Origin: Photobacterium sanctipauli
Lineage (GTDB): Bacteria; Pseudomonadota; Gammaproteobacteria; Enterobacterales; Vibrionaceae
Length of the DNA stretch: 64,000 nt
NCBI RefSeq assembly: GCF_003026495.1
Contig: NZ_PYMA01000024.1
Coordinates: 1 to 64,000, forward strand
Direction: 5' to 3'
Below are positions 34,867 through 42,990 of this stretch, piece by piece; within the stretch, counting starts at the first letter, position 1, and the number at the start of each line of letters is the position of its first letter. The notes under the pieces were generated by a model. It searched no databases and was not told the origin of the DNA. It worked only from the letters and a program-made list of their open reading frames with translations. Made by a program: the position numbers and the translations under genes.

Positions 34867-34911
34867 TTATACCTATCGATACAATAGAAATAATTAATTA
34901 TACCTATTGAT
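34867..34911 (+). promoter_or_regulatory. Direct repeat upstream of catalase, possible OxyR site
   Basis: TTATACCTATCGAT (34867) and TTATACCTATTGAT (34898), 31 bp apart, about three helical turns. With the ATAG at 34884 they give ATAG/CTAT elements as in OxyR sites, which activate catalase in related bacteria. The exact four-part OxyR spacing is not met, so this is tentative. Confidence 0.4.
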
Positions 34912-34953
34912 GTTTTGGTCGTAGCCTTAAGGCATACCCCAAGGAGGTGTCTC

Positions 34954-36396
34954 ATGACCAACAAAACATTAACTCAGGCAAACGGTGCGCCGGTAACAGA
35001 TAACGACAACAGCTTAACTGCTGGCGCACGAGGCCCTATTTTACTGCAAGACACATGGTTACTTGAAAAGCTTGCCCATTTTGATCGCGAACGTATTCCA
35101 GAGCGTGTTGTTCACGCCAAAGGCTCTGCCGCATTCGGTACTTTTACCGTTACCCACGACATTACTCGCTATACCAAGGCTGATATTTTCTCTGAAGTTG
35201 GCAAGCAGACCGATGCGCTGCTGCGTTTCTCGACGGTGGCGGGCGAGAAGGGCGCCGCCGATGCCGAGCGCGATGTACGTGGCTTTGCCCTGAAATTCTA
35301 TACCGATGAAGGTAACTGGGATTTGGTGGGTAACAATACCCCGGTGTTCTTTGTCCGTGATCCGCTCAAGTTCCCTGATTTTATCCATACCCAAAAACGC
35401 GATCCGAAAACCAACCTACGCAGTGCCGAAGCGGCATGGGATTTTTGGTCTCGCCATCCTGAATCACTGCATCAGATTGTTATCTTGTTCAGCGATCGTG
35501 GTATCCCAACCGACTACCGCCATATGAACGGCTACGGTAGCCACACTTTTAGTTTTATCAACCGCGACAACGAACGCTTCTATGTGAAGTTCCACTTCAA
35601 GACCCAGCAGGGCCATCGTTATTACAGCGATGACGAAGCGGCGAAGGTCATGGGGAAAACCCGAGAATCCGCCCAGGCCGATTTGTTTATCAATATCGAG
35701 GAAGGCAACTTCCCGCGCTGGGATGTGAAAGTTCAAGTGATGACCGAGGCGCAAGCCGAGCAGTATCAGATCCATCCGTTCGACATTACCAAGGTATGGC
35801 CGCACGGCGATTTCCCACTCCATGATGTGGGTGTGCTGGAGCTTAACCGCAACCCCGAAAACTATTTCGCTGAGGTGGAGCAGGCAGCGTTTACCCCTGC
35901 CAATGTGGTACCGGGGATCGGATACTCGCCGGACAGGTTGTTGCAAGGCCGCCTGTTCTCGTACGGCGACACCCAGCGTTACCGCTTGGGGATCAACCAC
36001 GGCCAGCTGCCTGTTAACCGACCAAAGTCAGACGTGAATACCTCCCATCGCGATGGAGCAATGCGTGCTGATGGTAATGGTGGCGGCCAGCCAAACTATG
36101 CGCCGAACCATCATGGTAGCTACCAACCTACCCATGATCAGGAGCCACCGCTGAAGCTGGAAAAAGAAGCACTTCATTTCGACTTCCGCGACTATGACGA
36201 TGACTACTACACCCAGCCGGGCAACCTGTACCGCATTATGGATGCAGGGCAACAACAACGGTTAGTGGCTAATATTGTCGCTTCGCTGGGCGATGTGAAA
36301 TCAGAGCAAATCAAGCGTGATCAGCTCGCCCATTTCTTGAAAGTGGACGAGAAGCTGGGCAAGGCATTGGCCGACGCGCTGGCGATTGAGCTGTAG
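34954..36396 (+). CDS. katA: Monofunctional heme catalase (clade 3 type)
   Basis: 480 aa from the ATG at 34954, fixed by AAGGAGG six bases upstream. It breaks hydrogen peroxide into water and oxygen. The essential residues are all visible at the positions known from Proteus mirabilis catalase: His54 (VVHAKGSAAFG), Asn127 (VGNNTPVFFVRD) and the heme ligand Tyr337 (RLFSYGDTQRYRLG). The length is that of small-subunit catalases, with an NADPH-binding region. No signal peptide, so cytoplasmic. Direct repeats upstream may bind OxyR. It stands divergent to the Fur-regulated fumC operon, linking iron and oxidative stress. Confidence 0.97.
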   Translation: MTNKTLTQANGAPVTDNDNSLTAGARGPILLQDTWLLEKLAHFDRERIPERVVHAKGSAAFGTFTVTHDITRYTKADIFSEVGKQTDALLRFSTVAGEKGAADAERDVRGFALKFYTDEGNWDLVGNNTPVFFVRDPLKFPDFIHTQKRDPKTNLRSAEAAWDFWSRHPESLHQIVILFSDRGIPTDYRHMNGYGSHTFSFINRDNERFYVKFHFKTQQGHRYYSDDEAAKVMGKTRESAQADLFINIEEGNFPRWDVKVQVMTEAQAEQYQIHPFDITKVWPHGDFPLHDVGVLELNRNPENYFAEVEQAAFTPANVVPGIGYSPDRLLQGRLFSYGDTQRYRLGINHGQLPVNRPKSDVNTSHRDGAMRADGNGGGQPNYAPNHHGSYQPTHDQEPPLKLEKEALHFDFRDYDDDYYTQPGNLYRIMDAGQQQRLVANIVASLGDVKSEQIKRDQLAHFLKVDEKLGKALADALAIEL

Positions 36397-36416
36397 TTTT
36401 TAATTGCACTGAATAA

Positions 36417-36449
36417 GAAAACGGCCTGAGTATGACTCAGGCCGTTTTG
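36417..36449. terminator. Bidirectional Rho-independent terminator
   Basis: ACGGCCTGAGT-ATG-ACTCAGGCCGT with an A run before and four T after. It lies between katA and the convergent cpdB. Confidence 0.88.
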
Positions 36450-36484
36450 TTTCGTGGGTGCTAGCTGCTCAGCTTCGAATCCGT

Positions 36485-38353
36485 TTAAAAACGAATTTGA
36501 TACACGTTGGATTTATCTTGGCTGCCACTGTGCTCGATGTTCAGTTCAGAACCTTCGGCAAAGTCGGCCAGCTTTTGCGGGTCATTTTTGGCTTCGAAGC
36601 GATAGGTTTTGCCTTTTTCGCCTACTAGGTGCCAGTTGTCGCGAACGGTGATGTTCTGCTCTGGTTGGGCGAGGTAGGCTTGCAGTACGTCTCGGCTGTT
36701 TGGTGAGTCGATGTCGATAAACTCACGACCGAGTTTCATTTCCCTTGCAAAGAACGGTGCGTAGCTGCTGGCAATGATCACGAAAGTATCATCGGCTTTC
36801 ACTGGCTGGCCTTGGTAGGTGATGTTCTCGATGCGGCCTTCACCATCGGCAATCTTGTTACCGAATTGATTGTAGGTTGATGGCTTGGTGAGGTTGATAT
36901 CGTAATCAATGCCGTCAATGGTGTAGTAAAGGAAGGTCAGCGAGTCGGGTTTAACAATCTCGTTGCCTGCTGCGGTTGGCTCGGCATACATAGCCGCCGA
37001 CATTTCCAGCCATTCTTTGACTTCCGCACCGGTAATTTCAAGTGCAGCAAGGGTTGAAGAATACACCAGTGAGGCAATATCACGCTTGTTGACGTCGCCC
37101 TTGTCGATATCGAGGAAGTAGGCTGGGTCTTTGCGGTGAATGGCCGGCGCCGTCGCTGAAAGTACCTTGTCCGTTGGTTTGATATAAGGCGCTAGGTAGT
37201 GCTTTTGCGACTCGCTGACAACTTGGTAAACCGTGTCGTTACCAAGCAGGTTGAAGTCGTTGCTCAAGCCTTGGTTGACCTGACCAACGGTTTTACCGAA
37301 TGCCTCGATCACCTCATTGTGTTGCTTGTTAATGCAAGCCTCAAGCGGCGCTTTTTGTTCGTCGGTTTCTTCGATTTCGTTGGCTGATACCACAAAGGCA
37401 CGTCCATCACTCATCTGCCACTGGCCGTCTTGTTGGGTCAGGGTGACATCAACAACGCCAATGTGGTCACCCCACTTGCCGGGTTGGGCAGCTGGCGTGC
37501 CTTGGATAAGCCCTTTCTCTATATCGACGTCTTTTAAGTCGGCATAGCGCTGGTGGGGATAGGTATTGTGCGAGTGGCCGAACAGGATGGCATCGACGTT
37601 GTCGACCCCTGCAAGGTGCCAAACCATGTCTTCCATTCCATCGGTATATTCATCATCGTTCAAGCCTGAATGGGCAAGGGCGACGACGATATCGGCACCG
37701 GCTTTCTTGGCTTCTGCGGCCCATTTTTTTGCATCGGCGAGTTGGTCGGCAATGGTCACTTTACCTTCCAGGTGCTGCCTGTTGAGTTGCATGGTTTGCG
37801 GCGGTACCAAGCCAATATAGCCAATGTTGAGGGTGTGTTTGGTACCTTGTTCCGAAACCACTTCACGCGGCACGATCAGGTAGGGTTCGAAGTAGGGCGC
37901 TTTGCCGTCTTCGCGGTATACATTGGAGGCAAAGTAAGGGAAGTTGCCGCTGCTGTAGCTAAGCTGCAAGTAATCCAAGCCGTAATCGAAATCGTGGTTG
38001 CCGGGCACGGCGACATCGAACTCAAGGGCATTCATGGCGCAGATGATCGGCGATTGGCGGGCATAGGATTCCGGGTTAACGCGGGCTAAGTAATCCCCTA
38101 GCGGGTTGCCGACCAGCAGATCGCCGGTATCGGCCAGAAAGCTGTTCTTCACCTCGTTACGGTAGTGCTCTATCTCAGCGACCAATCCAACTAGGCCGTA
38201 TTTTTGACTGTTTTGGTTGTTGTAGTAGTCAAACTGGCTGATGTAGGAATGGAGATCCGAGGTGCCGATAAATCGGAGTTGCACCTCCTCGCTGTGGGCG
38301 ATTGGGCTGATGGCCAGCCCTAATGTGAGTGCTGAGATAAACGTTGTTTTCAT
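36485..38353 (-). CDS. cpdB: 2',3'-cyclic-nucleotide 2'-phosphodiesterase/3'-nucleotidase (periplasmic)
   Basis: 622 aa from the ATG at 38353, where a signal peptide starts (MKTTFISALTLGLAISPIAHS). The N-terminal metallophosphatase domain carries the metal motifs DLHSYISQFDYY, DTGDLLVGNP, GNHDFDYG and FGHSHNTYP, and the C-terminal 5'-nucleotidase domain begins near residue 355. It aligns along its length with E. coli CpdB (647 aa). It converts 2',3'-cyclic nucleotides and 3'-nucleotides to nucleosides in the periplasm for phosphate and purine salvage. Convergent with katA. Confidence 0.95.
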   Translation of the reverse strand: MKTTFISALTLGLAISPIAHSEEVQLRFIGTSDLHSYISQFDYYNNQNSQKYGLVGLVAEIEHYRNEVKNSFLADTGDLLVGNPLGDYLARVNPESYARQSPIICAMNALEFDVAVPGNHDFDYGLDYLQLSYSSGNFPYFASNVYREDGKAPYFEPYLIVPREVVSEQGTKHTLNIGYIGLVPPQTMQLNRQHLEGKVTIADQLADAKKWAAEAKKAGADIVVALAHSGLNDDEYTDGMEDMVWHLAGVDNVDAILFGHSHNTYPHQRYADLKDVDIEKGLIQGTPAAQPGKWGDHIGVVDVTLTQQDGQWQMSDGRAFVVSANEIEETDEQKAPLEACINKQHNEVIEAFGKTVGQVNQGLSNDFNLLGNDTVYQVVSESQKHYLAPYIKPTDKVLSATAPAIHRKDPAYFLDIDKGDVNKRDIASLVYSSTLAALEITGAEVKEWLEMSAAMYAEPTAAGNEIVKPDSLTFLYYTIDGIDYDINLTKPSTYNQFGNKIADGEGRIENITYQGQPVKADDTFVIIASSYAPFFAREMKLGREFIDIDSPNSRDVLQAYLAQPEQNITVRDNWHLVGEKGKTYRFEAKNDPQKLADFAEGSELNIEHSGSQDKSNVYQIRF

Positions 38354-38364
38354 CCTTAGGCCTT

Positions 38365-39237
38365 TTATGTGCTTGCGAGTAAATCGATGAGCTTGCGGGT
38401 TTTCAATGGTATGACGGCATTGTTGGGGTACACCGCATACAGCTCGGTTTTCCAAGTAAAGTCATTTAGCATGCTGACGAGCTCGCCAGACTGAATATAA
38501 GACTCAGTAATAAAGTCCAATGTGGTGGTGATCCCCATTCCTTTTAAGGCATAACGAGTAAGTAATGACTCACTTTCAAGTTGCAGGAATGGCGAGATCT
38601 CTATTTTTATTTCCTTGCCATCGTCGATGAACATCCACTTATCCTTGGTGAGGCAATGGGTGTAGTTCATGCACTTATGGCCGATTAAATCTAACGGTTT
38701 CTCCGGGCTGCCGTGTTTGTCGAGGTATGCCGGGGATGCGACAACATATGTCCCGATATTCTTGATTTTCTTGCACTTGTAAGAGCTGTCTTCCAGTGCG
38801 CCAATTTTGAGCACCAAGTCGACCTGCTCATGGATCAGGTCGCCAATCTGGTTGTCGAAAATAAGGTCGAGTTCAAGCTCAGGGTAGGTTGATAGCAACC
38901 GGGCAAAGGTATCGGTGATAAAATCATCGAACTCCAATACCGCTGGCATTTTTACCCTTAGCTTGCCCCTGACAATGTCTTTGCGCTCATCAATGAAGTC
39001 GTAGCATTTGTCCACGCTGTCGAAGATCTCGGCACAGCGTTCATACAAAAACTGCCCTTCTTCGGTCAGGTTGATTTGGCGCGTGGTGCGTTGGATCAAC
39101 GAGCAGCGCAATTCATGCTCAAGCTGCTTCACATGCTTGCTGATCACAGATTTTGATAAGCACAGCTTGTCGGCAGCGACAGAAAACGAGTTGTTCATAA
39201 CCACGGTGTAGAAGGTGGCTAATAAATTCAGGTTCAT
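38365..39237 (-). CDS. LysR-family regulator, divergent from the SAHH-like gene
   Basis: 290 aa from the ATG at 39237; a GTG three codons earlier is possible. The winged helix-turn-helix is FYTVVMNNSFSVAADKLCLS followed by KSVISKHVKQLEHEL. The effector domain follows, with the CrgA-like group's ELELDLIFDNQIGDLI and YVVASPAYLDKHG segments. It is divergent from the SAHH-like gene, and two palindromes with GAAACT arms lie between, probably its binding sites. Its stop is 12 bases before the cpdB start on the same strand, so cpdB might be cotranscribed. Confidence 0.92.
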   Translation of the reverse strand: MNLNLLATFYTVVMNNSFSVAADKLCLSKSVISKHVKQLEHELRCSLIQRTTRQINLTEEGQFLYERCAEIFDSVDKCYDFIDERKDIVRGKLRVKMPAVLEFDDFITDTFARLLSTYPELELDLIFDNQIGDLIHEQVDLVLKIGALEDSSYKCKKIKNIGTYVVASPAYLDKHGSPEKPLDLIGHKCMNYTHCLTKDKWMFIDDGKEIKIEISPFLQLESESLLTRYALKGMGITTTLDFITESYIQSGELVSMLNDFTWKTELYAVYPNNAVIPLKTRKLIDLLAST

Positions 39238-39326
39238 GGTTTTCACCCGTTCATTCCTTATGGCGTAGTTTAAAAGGGAAACGTTTGCTTTTTGGTGATC
39301 TTGATGTTGTTACTGTTTCCATTATG

Positions 39327-39443
39327 GAAACTTATAGTTTCTGTGTAACGAAAAAATTGCCATTGCAAGCCCCTTTATGACATCTGGTTGTCATTTCTGT
39401 GAAATATCACATTATTTTGCACGCAGGGGAAACTATAAGTTCT
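39327..39443. promoter_or_regulatory. Paired LysR-type operators
   Basis: GAAACTTATAGTTTC (39327-39341) is a perfect 6-bp inverted repeat with a TAT centre. GAAACTATAAGTTCT (39429-39443) is the same palindrome with one mismatch. A further GTTTCC-ATTAT-GGAAAC repeat (39315-39331) overlaps the first. They lie between the divergent LysR and SAHH-like genes. Confidence 0.7.
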
Positions 39444-39521
39444 TGATAAGTTGATTAACCTTACATGACATTTCGGGGATGATTTGTGGGTCAACCAAAC
39501 GTTCTCACAACAGAGGCTCCT

Positions 39522-40733
39522 ATGGAACAGAATACCTACCCTGAACACGACGTTGCTGATCTTTCTCTTGCGCCGCTTGGCCGCCGACGTGTTGATTGGG
39601 CGCGTAACCACATGCCAATCATGCGCAGTATTATCGAGCGCTTTGAAAAAGAAAAACCGTTCACCGGTTTGACGATAGGTATTTGCTTGCACGTAGAGGC
39701 CAAAACGGGCGTTTGGCTTGAAGCTTTGACTAAAGGTGGGGCCAAAGTGGTGATCACCGGCTCACCGGGTTCGACCCAAGATGAAACGGCAGCAGCCTTG
39801 GTTGAAGACTACGGGGTGAGTGTATATTCCCGTCGTGACGAGAGCTTTGATGATCACATCAACTATTGCCGAAAAGTGCTATCACACCAGCCGGACATCA
39901 TTGCCGACAATGGCGCTGACTTGCACGAGCTTATCTTTACTCAACCTGAGTTTGCCCATTTCAAAACTTCGTTACTTGGCGCAACGGAAGAAACGACAAC
40001 CGGGGCTAACCGCCTGCGTGAAGACTTTAATGCTGATCAGTTCAGTACCTTGATTATCAACGATACCCAAGCCAAGCGTATTATTGAAAACCGTTTTGGC
40101 GTGGGCTCATCGGTGGTTGACGGTATCATGCGTGCAACCAACGTTATGCTGCACGGCAAGAAAGTGGTTGTGATTGGCTATGGCTACTGTGGTTCTGGTA
40201 CGGCGCAGCGCCTGCGTGGCATGGGCGCCCATGTAACCGTGGTTGAATCAAACCCACTGACATTGCTTGAAGCGCATATGGAAGGGTTCTATACCGCTAC
40301 GTTGGAAGAGGCCTTGCCTGATGCTGATATGGTCGTCACCATTACGGGCCGTGATAACGTGCTTCGTAAAGAACATTTTGAATTGATGCGTGACAATACG
40401 ATTATTGCCAATGCCGGCCATTTCCAGCGCGAAATCAACCTGCCTGATTTGGCTGAGATGAGCCAAGGCCAAGATAAGATCCGACCGCATGTGACGGCTT
40501 ACCAGCTGGAAGACAAGCAGCTGTTCGTACTGTCGGATGCCAACCTAGTTAACCTGTCGGCCGGTGACGGAAACCCAATTGAAATCATGGATCTTGGCTT
40601 GGCATTGCAGTCACTAAGCCTTGAGCGAATTGCGCTGAATCGCGACTCACTGCAGAATATTCCGCAACCGGTACCTTATGATATCGAGATGAAGGTTGCC
40701 GAGCTTGCCGTGAAGCATTGGATCAACCACTAA
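39522..40733 (+). CDS. S-adenosylhomocysteine hydrolase-like protein, non-canonical
   Basis: 403 aa from the ATG at 39522 (AGAGG five bases upstream). The fold of the AdoHcyase family is clear: ATEETTTGANRL, GVGSSVVDGIMRATNVM and the NAD-binding GYGYCGSGTAQ. Against true SAHH several key positions differ: DNGADL (129-134) where the enzyme has DDGGDL, KRIIEN (185-190) where it has KSKFDN so the catalytic Asp is Glu189, and LHVEAKT instead of LHMTIQT. The C-terminal tail with the Lys/Tyr pair that closes the neighbouring NAD site (ending ...HYRY) is missing; it ends at WINH. It may be a paralogue with another reaction. Vibrionaceae normally recycle SAH through Pfs and LuxS. Confidence 0.88.
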   Translation: MEQNTYPEHDVADLSLAPLGRRRVDWARNHMPIMRSIIERFEKEKPFTGLTIGICLHVEAKTGVWLEALTKGGAKVVITGSPGSTQDETAAALVEDYGVSVYSRRDESFDDHINYCRKVLSHQPDIIADNGADLHELIFTQPEFAHFKTSLLGATEETTTGANRLREDFNADQFSTLIINDTQAKRIIENRFGVGSSVVDGIMRATNVMLHGKKVVVIGYGYCGSGTAQRLRGMGAHVTVVESNPLTLLEAHMEGFYTATLEEALPDADMVVTITGRDNVLRKEHFELMRDNTIIANAGHFQREINLPDLAEMSQGQDKIRPHVTAYQLEDKQLFVLSDANLVNLSAGDGNPIEIMDLGLALQSLSLERIALNRDSLQNIPQPVPYDIEMKVAELAVKHWINH

Positions 40734-40800
40734 TCGGCTAGCCAGTGTTGGGGGTGATGAGTCCTTGCCTCAAGCCTCAAACATATAAGCCAAAGTAAAG

Positions 40801-40826
40801 GCCCTCTCGCTTGAAGAGGGCTTTTT
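40801..40826 (+). terminator. Rho-independent terminator of the SAHH-like gene
   Basis: GCCCTCT/AGAGGGC with a 7-nt loop, followed by five T. Confidence 0.88.
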
Positions 40827-41177
40827 CATTGGTAAATCATAACTGTAGCCATTCGGAGATAAGAGCAAGGCTTGCATAATTACGCTACTCTCGGCGCAGC
40901 TCTACATTCCGCTTCCCTTCGAGAGCATACCTTGGTTTAGGTGACGATCTTTTATGTCTGAACAATATGGCAGCAGCCTGATTGATTATTAGCGCTTTGG
41001 CGTACTCGACAGAGAGTATTGCTTTATTTTTGTCTGTTATTGGTATGTTGTAATGTTAAGGGAATGTTTTAAAGAATATATTTGGTGATCTTGTTCACAC
41101 TTCTGGTTTAGGAATAATAATGTGAGCCAAATCTATGTTTTATTCATTGGTGGTGAGGCGTTATTCAGCCTTGCTAG

Positions 41178-41350
41178 TAAGTAGAGGCGCATTGCCTATG
41201 AGTATTTTAGTGGAGGCTGACAGCCGTTGAAGCTAGAAGAAAGGAGCCAGTGCCGAAGTGGTTAGGGTTGTCAGCCCTGCTGCTGGGGTTGTTCTTAAGA
41301 GGAATAACACTGTCATCTCAGACCTTGTCTGGATGGAGAGCTACAACAAT
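41178..41350 (+). promoter_or_regulatory. Lysine riboswitch (L-box)
   Basis: The conserved L-box elements appear in order: GTAGAGGCGC (41181), a GAGTA loop (41200), GGAGCCAGTGCCGAAG (41243-41258), GCTGGGGTTG with its CTGTCATC partner (41282-41317), and the closing GGATGGAGAGCTAC (41331-41344) that pairs back to GTAG. They match the B. subtilis and E. coli lysC leaders as I remember them. Lysine binding should lower expression of the following transporter and dehydrogenase genes. No intrinsic terminator is seen before the start codon, so translational control is more likely. Confidence 0.9.
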
Positions 41351-41476
41351 TTTGCTATAGAACAGGTAAGTTCGCCCTTCCTTTTTCTACCGCCTTTGTC
41401 TGCTCGCGTTTAAGAACGCCCTCCTCGAAATAACTTATTAATCACTTGATGTAGTTTTTTCAGGAGACGTATACGA

Positions 41477-42973
41477 ATGGCTGATTACGGATTGTTATCC
41501 ATCGTACCCGCTGTATTGGCGCTGATCCTCGCCTTTACCACCCGGCATGTTGTTTTGGCGCTCGGGGTCGCGGTGATTAGCGGCATGTTGATTTTAACCA
41601 AGGGTCACCCGGTGGATACTGCGCTGATGTTTTTGTCTGATGGGCCATTTACCCAGCTAGCGAAAACCAGCAATGCCCAGATCATTATTGTTATAACCAT
41701 TATTTCCGGGTTTATTTATCTGGTAGAGCAAAGTGGCGGTATGGCTGCTTTCTCGACCAAGGCGACTCGCTATGTATCTTCCCCGCTAAAGGCACAATTG
41801 GCGACTTGGGGGACGGGTATCGGGGTGTTTTTTACCGATTCTGGCAATTCGCTCATCTTGGGCCCGATGTTTTCGCCAATTTATCAAAAGCTCAAGCTCA
41901 GCAAAGAGAAGCTGGCCTTTATTATTGACTCGACCTCGTCACCGATTTGTGTGCTGATCCCAATTATCAGCTGGGGTGTTTATTCCCAAGGCCTTATCGA
42001 GAACGCGTTCGATAACATGGGGCAGCCCGTTGATGGTTTTGCGACTTTCCTTCAGGTTATCCCATACCAGCTCTATGCATTGCTGGCGCTGTTCAGTGTG
42101 CCTGTGTACGCGGTATTGAAAAAGGATTGGGGGCCGATGGCGGAAGCTGAGCGCCAAGCGCGCCAGCTGGCAGAGGTGGAAGTCGAACAGGCTGATAAGG
42201 GCCAAGCTAAATCCGGTAAGATTTCGCTGATTTTGCTGCCATTGGCGGTATTATTTGGCTCGCTGATTGCGCTATTTACCTATAACTACCATTTACACGG
42301 TGCCATCAATGGCCCTGTGATCCGCGCTTCTTTGGGAACCAGTTACCTGATCGCATCCGTCACCGCTATCGCCTATTACGCCTATACCAAAACTATGACC
42401 GCCTCGACAGCATTCAACACCTTTGTGGCTGGGATGCAGCGTATCATGTTAATTTTAGTGATATTACTATTGGCATGGACGCTAGGCGATATTTGTAAGT
42501 CTTTGGGAACGGGAGACTATATCAGCCAGGTGATGAACGACCGTTTGCCGGTGTTCTTGCTTCCGGCCCTGATATTTATAATCGGCAGCTTCATTTCGGT
42601 TGCAACAGGCTCGTCGTGGGGCACGTTCGCCATCTTGATCCCGATAGCCGTGCCAGTGGCCAGTGCGCTGGGCGCTGATCCACTGATTTGTATCGGTGCT
42701 GCGTTGAGTGGAGGCATGCTAGGCGATCACACTTCCCCGATTTCAGATACGACCATTTTAAGTTCGATGTCGACCGGTTGTGATCACGTCTCCCACGTTC
42801 GTACCCAGTTCCCTTATGCCATTTTGACCGGTGTAACGGCCAGCCTTGGCTTTATGGTGGCTGAAATCACCCGCAGCCCATACACCATTATCGCGGCTGC
42901 CTTGCTACAAGTTGCTCTTATTACATTGATGGTGCGCCGTCAGGCTGCGATTAGCCCAACGGTACCCGCTTAA
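41477..42973 (+). CDS. NhaC-family transporter, lysine-riboswitch controlled
   Basis: 498 aa integral membrane protein with about twelve helices and the NhaC family pattern, including FFTDSGNSLILGPMFSPIYQ and SGGMLGDHTSPISDTTILSS. NhaC members are often labelled Na+/H+ antiporters, but those under lysine riboswitches have been predicted to import lysine. Here the L-box lies 127 bases upstream and the next gene is saccharopine dehydrogenase, so it could carry lysine or saccharopine (inference). AGGAG ribosome-binding site before ATG at 41477. Confidence 0.92.
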   Translation: MADYGLLSIVPAVLALILAFTTRHVVLALGVAVISGMLILTKGHPVDTALMFLSDGPFTQLAKTSNAQIIIVITIISGFIYLVEQSGGMAAFSTKATRYVSSPLKAQLATWGTGIGVFFTDSGNSLILGPMFSPIYQKLKLSKEKLAFIIDSTSSPICVLIPIISWGVYSQGLIENAFDNMGQPVDGFATFLQVIPYQLYALLALFSVPVYAVLKKDWGPMAEAERQARQLAEVEVEQADKGQAKSGKISLILLPLAVLFGSLIALFTYNYHLHGAINGPVIRASLGTSYLIASVTAIAYYAYTKTMTASTAFNTFVAGMQRIMLILVILLLAWTLGDICKSLGTGDYISQVMNDRLPVFLLPALIFIIGSFISVATGSSWGTFAILIPIAVPVASALGADPLICIGAALSGGMLGDHTSPISDTTILSSMSTGCDHVSHVRTQFPYAILTGVTASLGFMVAEITRSPYTIIAAALLQVALITLMVRRQAAISPTVPA

Positions 42974-42990
42974 AAAGAAAAGGAATGATG

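Larger units (their letters stand above)
40734..41476. other. Non-coding leader region upstream of the NhaC-type transporter
   Basis: Contains the terminator of the SAHH-like gene, an unusual GC-richer segment (about 40850-40930), a promoter candidate TTGTTC (41091)/ATAATA (41114), and a lysine riboswitch. No gene is supported. Confidence 0.6.
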
